From: DATARH01 sp963734125
GTDB taxonomy: Bacteria > Pseudomonadota > Alphaproteobacteria > ATCC43930 > CGMCC-115725
NCBI GenBank assembly: GCA_963734125.1
Contig: CAVTGB010000024.1
Coordinates: forward strand, 36,722 to 100,721
DNA length: 64,000 nt
Direction: 5' to 3'
Every line of letters starts with the position of its first letter. Position 1 is the first letter of the stretch. The notes under the pieces were generated by a model. The model saw only the letters and a program-made list of their open reading frames with translations, did not search any database and was not told where the DNA came from. The position numbers and the translations under genes were made by a program. Below are positions 62,371-64,000 of the stretch, piece by piece.

Positions 62371-63318
62371 GTGCGCCTGCTTCGCCTGGTCCCAGACGGG
62401 ACGACCATCCAGTTCATGCGCGGCCGCTTTGCCGGCGTCATCACCTCGGCGGTCCTCAGCACGATCTCCATCGGGCTGTTTTTTTACCCCGGGCTGAACC
62501 TCGGGGTCGACTTCCGGGGTGGTGTGGCCGTGGAACTGCGCAAGCCGCAGACGACAACTACGGAGGCAATAAGACAAGCCTTCGCGCCGTTGGGATTTGG
62601 CGATATCAGGGTGCAGGAATTCGGTTCGCCGCAGGATGTCCTGATCCGCTTTGATGCCAAGGGGCAGCAACCCGCCAATGCCGAGCGTGCAATCGCGGTG
62701 CGGGTCGCGGAGGCGCTGCCGGGCGTGCAGGTTCGGCGGGTCGAGGTGGTCGGTGCGAAGGTCAGTCAGGAGCTGTTTCGCGACGGGCTGCTCGCGACGG
62801 CGCTCGCGTTTGCCGCCGTGCTTGTCTACATCTGGTTCCGCTTCGACTGGCAGTTCGGGGTCGGCATGGTGGTGACGCTGATCCTCGACATCACAAAAAC
62901 GGTTGGCTTTTTTGGCGTGACGCAGCTGGAATTCGATCTCAACGCCGTGGCGGCCTTGTTGATCCTGATCGGCTATTCCGTGACGGACAAGGTCGTCGTC
63001 TACGACCGGATTCGCGAAAATCTCCGCAAACACGCGACGATGCCGCTGCGCCCGCTGATCGACCTCAGCATCAACCAGACGCTGGGACGGACCGTAGCGA
63101 CGTCGTTGACCGTGCTCCTGTCGATCCTGCCCCTCGCCCTGATCGGCGGCGAGGTGCTGCGCGGCTTCGCGCTGGCGATCATTTTCGGCATCGTGGTCGG
63201 TACGTCGTCATCGATTTTCATCGCGTCGCCAATCTTGCTCTTTCTTGGCGAAAAGCGGCTGCGGCCGAAGCTCCGAAGAGATCCCCGATCCGCGGCGCCG
63301 CAACGATCGGTTGCGTAA
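62371..63318 (+). CDS. secF: Protein translocase subunit SecF, standalone
   Basis: Protein of 315 residues with a first helix (GVITSAVLSTISIGLFFY), the periplasmic P1-type region opening with LGVDFRGGVAVELR and five further helices including ILIGYSVTDKVVVYDRIRENLRK and LGRTVATSLTVLLSILPLALIGG. SecF works with SecD to pull exported proteins using the proton gradient. The start is a GTG at 62371 with AAGGA upstream. No secD or yajC is adjacent, so this is either a second copy or a displaced gene. Confidence 0.9.
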   Translation: MRLLRLVPDGTTIQFMRGRFAGVITSAVLSTISIGLFFYPGLNLGVDFRGGVAVELRKPQTTTTEAIRQAFAPLGFGDIRVQEFGSPQDVLIRFDAKGQQPANAERAIAVRVAEALPGVQVRRVEVVGAKVSQELFRDGLLATALAFAAVLVYIWFRFDWQFGVGMVVTLILDITKTVGFFGVTQLEFDLNAVAALLILIGYSVTDKVVVYDRIRENLRKHATMPLRPLIDLSINQTLGRTVATSLTVLLSILPLALIGGEVLRGFALAIIFGIVVGTSSSIFIASPILLFLGEKRLRPKLRRDPRSAAPQRSVA

Positions 63319-63614
63319 TCACCGGAGGAAGCTGGCGAGCCGCCCGCTTTCGGCGCGCCAACCCTCAGCCAACCGAGCCGCGTCAGCAGTCTCCAAATAA
63401 AGCAGGGAACGGCCAGCACCGTCAGGATCACGAAGAAGATCTGCACCGGCGGCGCAACGGTCCAATCGTATTCCGGTTGGACCCAGGCCTCTGGACCCTT
63501 GCGTGCAATCAGCGACTGGGTGGCTTGCAACTGACCGCTATTCGGCGCCGACCACAACTCGGCCCCGGCGCCGAACACGGACACGTTCGTGACCAGCCCG
63601 AAACGGGGGAACAT
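63000..63614 (-). CDS. Unassigned ORF with one membrane helix, after kdpA
   Basis: An open frame of 204 codons starting at an ATG at 63614, 14 bases after the kdpA stop. Residues 1-80 look coding: QATQSLIARKGPEAWVQPEYDW then a membrane helix VQIFFVILTVLAVPCFIWRLL. The second half, from about 63320 leftwards, is antisense to secF and rich in R and S, so it is probably not real coding. A one-base slip could give an earlier end near 63330 (...AEGWRAESGRLASFLR in another frame). Not recognised; it is not kdpB or kdpF. Confidence 0.35.
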   Translation of the reverse strand: MFPRFGLVTNVSVFGAGAELWSAPNSGQLQATQSLIARKGPEAWVQPEYDWTVAPPVQIFFVILTVLAVPCFIWRLLTRLGWLRVGAPKAGGSPASSGDYATDRCGAADRGSLRSFGRSRFSPRKSKIGDAMKIDDDVPTTMPKMIASAKPRSTSPPIRARGRIDRSTVNDVATVRPSVWLMLRSISGRSGIVACLRRFSRIRS

Positions 63615-63628
63615 CAGCTCCGCGCCCG

Positions 63629-64000
63629 TCAGTAGTTGGCGCCGGCCTGCATCGCCAAATGCTCGGCGATCGGGCCGAGGCTCAGCGCCGGAAGATAAGT
63701 CAACCCGCCGACAATCAGGATGACCCCGACGAGAACGCCGACAAACAGGCCGCTGTCGGTCGGCAGGGTTCCGGCCGAGCGTGGCACGACCGGCTTTGCA
63801 GCCAGCGAACCCGCAACCGCGAGAACCGGCACGATGACCAGAAACCGGCCGCCAAACATGGCGAGGCTCAGCGTCAAATTGTAGAACGGCGTATTCGCAT
63901 TCAATCCGGCGAAGGCGCTGCCATTGGTATTGGCGGCCGAGGTGTAGGCATAGAGGATCTCGGAAAATCCGTGCGGCCCGTTATTGACCACTCCCGCCAG
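63629..64000 (-). CDS. kdpA: Potassium-transporting ATPase subunit KdpA, C-terminal part
   Basis: C-terminal 120 or so residues of the K+-channel-like subunit of the KdpFABC pump; the gene continues beyond the window. FSEILYAYTSAANTNGSAFAGLNANTPFYN is the selectivity-filter-type region of the last repeat, followed by LSLAMFGGRFLVIVPVLAVAGSLA and a final LTYLPALSLGPIAEHL helix, with a natural stop at 63629. Normally kdpB follows directly; here it does not. Confidence 0.93.
   Translation of the reverse strand: MAGVVNNGPHGFSEILYAYTSAANTNGSAFAGLNANTPFYNLTLSLAMFGGRFLVIVPVLAVAGSLAAKPVVPRSAGTLPTDSGLFVGVLVGVILIVGGLTYLPALSLGPIAEHLAMQAGANY

Overview
The window is a high-GC stretch of an alphaproteobacterial chromosome, probably Rhodospirillales-like. 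The evidence is the hda, ppk-ppx and hisS-prfA-prmC-DUF4167 gene orders, very dense packing with ATGA overlaps, and dispersed CATTGCGAG...AAGCAATCTCG palindromes. No tRNA, rRNA, CRISPR array, phage or IS element was seen. Essential genes (hisS, prfA, prmC) carry many single-base frame breaks, so the assembly almost certainly contains clustered indel errors. Broken genes here should not be read as true pseudogenes without checking.

Layout. 0-7.3 kb: end of an AI-2E-type permease, hda, a small lipoprotein, then a leftward block (a type IIG-like restriction-methylase in three frame-shifted pieces, a Gfo/Idh/MocA oxidoreductase, a 2-hydroxyacid dehydrogenase, sixA). 7.5-11.2 kb: polyphosphate kinase and exopolyphosphatase. 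11.2-15.1 kb: leftward hisS-prfA-prmC-DUF4167 translation operon, badly frame-broken. 15.2-21.2 kb: membrane glycosylation cluster (two DUF2029/GT87-like proteins, an unknown polytopic protein, a methyltransferase, a GT2 transferase). 21.2-23.1 kb: NatAB-type ABC exporter. 23.2-26.0 kb: ECF sigma/anti-sigma pair divergent from a metallophosphoesterase and a cupredoxin. 26.0-36.0 kb: anmK and tyrS (overlapping start codons), an AsmA-like giant, glnE, bcp, a DUF455 ferritin-like protein.

36-54 kb is a metabolic accessory region: an orphan solute-binding protein, a VanB-type oxidoreductase, a DUF917 plus HyuA pair, two class III CoA-transferases, a beta-lactamase-fold hydrolase, a cupin and XRE regulator pair, a FAD/Fe-S 2-hydroxyacid dehydrogenase, a GFA protein, a FeeM-like N-acyl amino acid synthase with a long leader, a MaoC-type hotdog protein, a D-2-hydroxyacid dehydrogenase, an FMN-dependent hydroxyacid oxidase and an SDR. 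Together these suggest turnover of 2-hydroxy acids and their CoA esters. 54-64 kb: soluble transhydrogenase, ferritin-like/VIT1 iron transporter, DUF3311 plus monocarboxylate-type symporter, a CPA1 antiporter fused to a cyclic-nucleotide-binding domain, two small unknown proteins, a secF without secD, and the C-terminus of kdpA with no kdpB after it.

The most unusual points are the FeeM-like locus, the antiporter-CNBD fusion, the metallophosphoesterase/cupredoxin module with a hairpin covering its ribosome binding site, the overlapping anmK/tyrS start codons, and kdpA without kdpB. I do not see one clearly new multi-gene system. The FeeM-like locus and the ECF/phosphoesterase/cupredoxin module are the best candidates.
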